From positions 1-7,413 of the forward strand of contig DRLF01000181.1 of NCBI GenBank assembly GCA_011051425.1: a stretch of DNA of 7,413 nt, written 5' to 3'. This stretch comes from Thiolapillus brandeum (GTDB lineage Bacteria > Pseudomonadota > Gammaproteobacteria > Chromatiales > Chromatiaceae). This document shows positions 5,559-7,413 of the stretch, piece after piece; the first letter of the stretch is position 1; every line of letters begins with the position of its first letter. Both the position numbers and the translations under genes were made by a program. The notes below the pieces were generated by a model that saw nothing but the letters and a program-made list of their open reading frames with translations, was not told the origin of the DNA and searched no databases.

Positions 5559-6008
5559 ATGAACGTTGAAGATATTATGACAACCAATGTACGCACCGTT
5601 TCATCCGATAAAAAACTCGGTGAAGTAGTCTCGCTAATGTGTATCTACCGATACAGCGGTATCCCGGTGGTGGATGACGGCAAGCTGGTAGGCACGGTAT
5701 CAGAAAGCGATGTGCTGGGAAAAATGTTTCCCCGGCTGGAAGACCTGATGGACAACATGTCAACGGTCGATTATGAAGCGCAGATGGACCAGTACAGCGA
5801 CGTGGTCAACGTTACGGTAAGGGATGTCATGACCCCCGTGGTCATTACAGTAAAACCGGACATGCATATCCTGCAGGCGGCATCCGTAATGGTGGGCAGA
5901 AAATTCCGCCGCATCCCGGTTGCCGTTGGTCACAGGCTGCTGGGCATGGTCAGCATGGGTGACGTGCACAAGGCCATCTACCAGAACACGCTGGCCACAA
6001 AATTTTAA
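5559..6008 (+). CDS. Protein with two CBS domains
   Basis: A 149-residue protein made of a CBS-domain pair (Bateman module) with no attached enzyme or channel. CBS1 is at about residues 1-58 (VEDIMTTNVRTV, then SGIPVVDDGKLVGTVSESDVL), and CBS2 at about 86-143 (VRDVMTPVVITVKPD, then RRIPVAVGHRLLGMVSMGDV). A short linker of about 25 residues joins them. Such stand-alone pairs bind adenine nucleotides (AMP, ATP, NAD or S-adenosylmethionine in studied cases) and sense energy or redox state, usually acting on a partner protein. Start: ATG at 5559 with GAAGG seven bases upstream. An in-frame upstream GTG/ATG reading would add 14 residues without a matching ribosome site. The DUF202 gene starts 37 bases after its stop, so the two are probably one operon. 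The ligand and partner are unknown. Confidence 0.88.
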   Translation: MNVEDIMTTNVRTVSSDKKLGEVVSLMCIYRYSGIPVVDDGKLVGTVSESDVLGKMFPRLEDLMDNMSTVDYEAQMDQYSDVVNVTVRDVMTPVVITVKPDMHILQAASVMVGRKFRRIPVAVGHRLLGMVSMGDVHKAIYQNTLATKF

Positions 6009-6045
6009 TTGAAACAGATGGCTGCAGTACTACCGGGATAGCCGC

Positions 6046-6408
6046 GTGAAACCCGAACCCGACACAAATTCACTCGCCCTGGACCGTACGGCGCTTGCCA
6101 ATGAAAGAACCTATGCGGCGTGGATACGCACCGGTCTGGCCGCACTCGTTACCGGTCTTGGCATCGCCAGGTTCCTGGTGGACAGTATGCCACTCTGGAG
6201 TGTCCGGGTAATCGCAGCCATTCTGATCCTGTTCAGCGGAGTCGCTTTCTTTCTGGCCGCGTGGCGTTACGAACATTTGCATGTGGGGATGACACATCTT
6301 GATGTCAAAATGATACCCCTTGGCATGGCCAGGCTTTTCAGTTTTGTACTGGTCACCTGCGCCCTGATCGCGCTCATTGGCCTGTGGTATATAGCACCTT
6401 CACCGTGA
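6046..6408 (+). CDS. DUF202 (YidH-like) small inner-membrane protein
   Basis: A 120-residue membrane protein with three predicted transmembrane helices at about residues 28-46, 53-73 and 96-116. The family signature lies just before helix 1: LANERTYAAWIRTGLA, matching the LAxERTxLAWxRT motif of DUF202/YidH proteins. The biochemical function of this family is not established. Start: GTG at 6046, with a weak GGGA about 8 bases upstream. The signature begins at about residue 17, so a much later start is unlikely. It follows the CBS gene by 37 bases on the same strand. Cotranscription suggests that the CBS protein could report nucleotide status to a membrane partner, but that is inference only. 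Confidence 0.88.
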   Translation: MKPEPDTNSLALDRTALANERTYAAWIRTGLAALVTGLGIARFLVDSMPLWSVRVIAAILILFSGVAFFLAAWRYEHLHVGMTHLDVKMIPLGMARLFSFVLVTCALIALIGLWYIAPSP

Positions 6409-6449
6409 AGTGGCGGGCCGCAAGCTCTCTAACTGCTGTGGTTCCACCG

Positions 6450-6478
6450 AAAAAGTGCGGCGACGACTATCGACCGCC
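6450..6478 (-). terminator. Candidate Rho-independent terminator of the feo operon
   Basis: On the minus strand GGCGGT (6478-6473) can pair with GTCGCC (6464-6459), with four Watson-Crick and two G-U pairs around an 8-base loop. GCAC and then five T's (6454-6450) follow. It overlaps the feoC stop codon at 6469-6467 and lies in the 58-bp gap to the convergent DUF202 gene. The stem is short and partly wobble-paired. Confidence 0.4.
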
Positions 6479-6742
6479 CTGCCTGCAACCGGAGACGCCC
6501 GACTGCACCCCGTCACCCGGCACATTCCCCCAAACATAGATCTCGGTAACTGCCGGCTCGCACTGGCTGCAGCTGCTGCCACAGGACGCGGTCGCCATCC
6601 GGCGGTGAACCCTGCCCTTGCGTATCCATACTTCCAGCATCCCGCGCACAGCGTCAGTATCGGCATCGAAATGCAGGGCGATATCGGCCAGCGTGGCCTG
6701 TCCGCGTTGTTCAAGATAACGACTGATGTCTGACAGGATCAT
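6467..6742 (-). CDS. feoC: FeoC-like transcriptional regulator / Feo accessory protein
   Basis: A 91-residue FeoC-family protein. A small winged-helix domain occupies about residues 1-50 (ILSDISRYLEQRGQATLADI, then MLEVWIRKGRVHR). A cysteine cluster follows, C54, C58 and C61 in CGSSCSQC, then TEIYVW, which is common in proteobacterial FeoC-like proteins. FeoC proteins assist FeoB in ferrous iron uptake; some bind an Fe-S cluster through these cysteines and may affect FeoB stability. A fourth cysteine, C86, is far off in the tail. Start: ATG at 6742, overlapping the feoB TGA as ATGA, so translation is coupled. The C-terminal 20 residues are glycine-rich and look poorly conserved. Small size and the feoB context make the call more secure than the sequence alone would. 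Confidence 0.82.
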   Translation of the reverse strand: MILSDISRYLEQRGQATLADIALHFDADTDAVRGMLEVWIRKGRVHRRMATASCGSSCSQCEPAVTEIYVWGNVPGDGVQSGVSGCRQGGR

Positions 6743-7413
6743 GCCTCTGCCCTCGCAGATACCTTCGCCCCCGGCTCCCGGTTGCGCCGTCCCCAGCGAC
6801 GCAGGTTGATGATCAGCAGTGCAAACAGGCCCCACAGCCCGCCCATCCACAGGCCGGATTGTGCGGGGTGAGCGCTCCAGGTAGCAAGCTGGTAAAAACT
6901 GACTGCCGTGATATAGGCAATCGATGTCGTCCACGTGGCGACAAACATGGCCCAGGCACGCCCGGCTTCACGCTTGATCGCACCTATGGTAGCGACGCAG
7001 GGGAAATACAGCAGGACAAACAGCAGGTAGGCAAAAGCACCGGTCTGGCCATCGAAACGGTGCTGCATGGCGCCAAACACGCCTTGCCGGACGCCCTGTT
7101 CCTCGGCCATTACGCGGGTGTCGGAAAGATTGCCCAGGTCCAGGCCGATCGGGTCCAGCAAGGCTTCGCCCAGCACTGCCAGGTTAGCCGGAATGGTTGC
7201 TGCAGCATCGCGCAACTGTTTCCAGAAATCGAACCCGGCCGGTTTAGCCCCGGATTCGCTCTCGGCAAGGCCGGTATACAGGTTATCCAGGGTACCAACG
7301 ACCACTTCCTTGGCCAGCACCCCGGAGATAACACCCACCACCGCCGGCCAGTTGTCCTGCTGTATGCCCATCGGGGCAAACACCGGTACCAGGTACCGGC
7401 TGGTGGCACTGAG
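6739..7413 (-). CDS. feoB: Ferrous iron transport protein B, C-terminal part (partial at window edge)
   Basis: The last 225 residues of FeoB, the inner-membrane Fe(II) uptake protein. The reading frame stays open to the window edge and reads LSATSRYLVPVFAPMG before the first internal GTG, so the 5' part (G-protein domain and first membrane segments) lies to the right. Visible landmarks are the Gate-domain stretch SGVLAKEVVVGTLDNLYTG and the conserved LLYFPCVATIGAIKRE motif, whose cysteine is conserved in FeoB. Three hydrophobic segments follow this order: one around the FPCVAT motif, one at AWAMFVATWTTSIAYITAVSFY, and a last one at GLWMGGLWGLFALLIINL before a basic, charged tail. The gene overlaps feoC by four bases. 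An feoA gene is expected further to the right but is not visible. Confidence 0.93.
   Translation of the reverse strand, partial: LSATSRYLVPVFAPMGIQQDNWPAVVGVISGVLAKEVVVGTLDNLYTGLAESESGAKPAGFDFWKQLRDAAATIPANLAVLGEALLDPIGLDLGNLSDTRVMAEEQGVRQGVFGAMQHRFDGQTGAFAYLLFVLLYFPCVATIGAIKREAGRAWAMFVATWTTSIAYITAVSFYQLATWSAHPAQSGLWMGGLWGLFALLIINLRRWGRRNREPGAKVSARAEA

Noticed and set aside
6396..6408. CTTCAC-C-GTGAAG inverted repeat at the end of the DUF202 gene as a terminator
   Set aside because: A single-base loop cannot form a proper hairpin and no T-run follows; at most it is a chance palindrome over the stop codon.

Overview
The window looks like part of a proteobacterial, most likely gammaproteobacterial, chromosome. 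The gene families are a CbbR-type LysR regulator, an FNR with a complete iron-sulphur cysteine set, a NarL/NreC-like two-component pair, bacteriohemerythrin and a feoB-feoC pair. The CbbR-type regulator hints at an autotroph such as a sulphur or iron oxidiser, but no RuBisCO gene is in view, so that lifestyle is an inference. I see no mobile element, CRISPR array, rRNA or tRNA.

Layout. (1) Positions 1-1025, plus strand: a strong sigma70-type promoter with an inverted repeat in its spacer, followed at once by the cbbR-type gene. (2) Positions 1104-4242, minus strand, read right to left: a histidine kinase with a degenerate N-terminal receiver domain, its LuxR-type response regulator (ATGA overlap), a three-BON-domain protein and a single-domain hemerythrin. 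The BON and hemerythrin genes each have their own upstream region containing an FNR-like palindrome. (3) Positions 4243-4435: a divergent regulatory region with a 21-bp near-perfect palindrome. (4) Positions 4436-6408, plus strand: an FNR-type regulator, then a two-CBS-domain protein and a small DUF202 membrane protein. (5) Positions 6467-7413, minus strand: feoC and the C-terminal part of feoB, which runs off the right edge.

How the parts may work together. The FNR protein keeps the E--SR residues in its recognition helix, which in known FNR proteins read TTGA half-sites. Two TTGAC-N4-GTCA(A/G) palindromes lie upstream of the BON and hemerythrin genes. The first is spaced about 41 bp from a predicted start point, as in a class II FNR promoter. 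The central region therefore reads as a local oxygen/redox (or NO) response cluster: FNR and the two-component pair as regulators, hemerythrin as a diiron O2-binding protein, and BON, CBS and DUF202 proteins as stress or energy-state accessories. Ferrous iron uptake by Feo fits the same low-oxygen theme. The links between genes are inferred from motifs and proximity. The family assignments themselves are well supported by sequence motifs.
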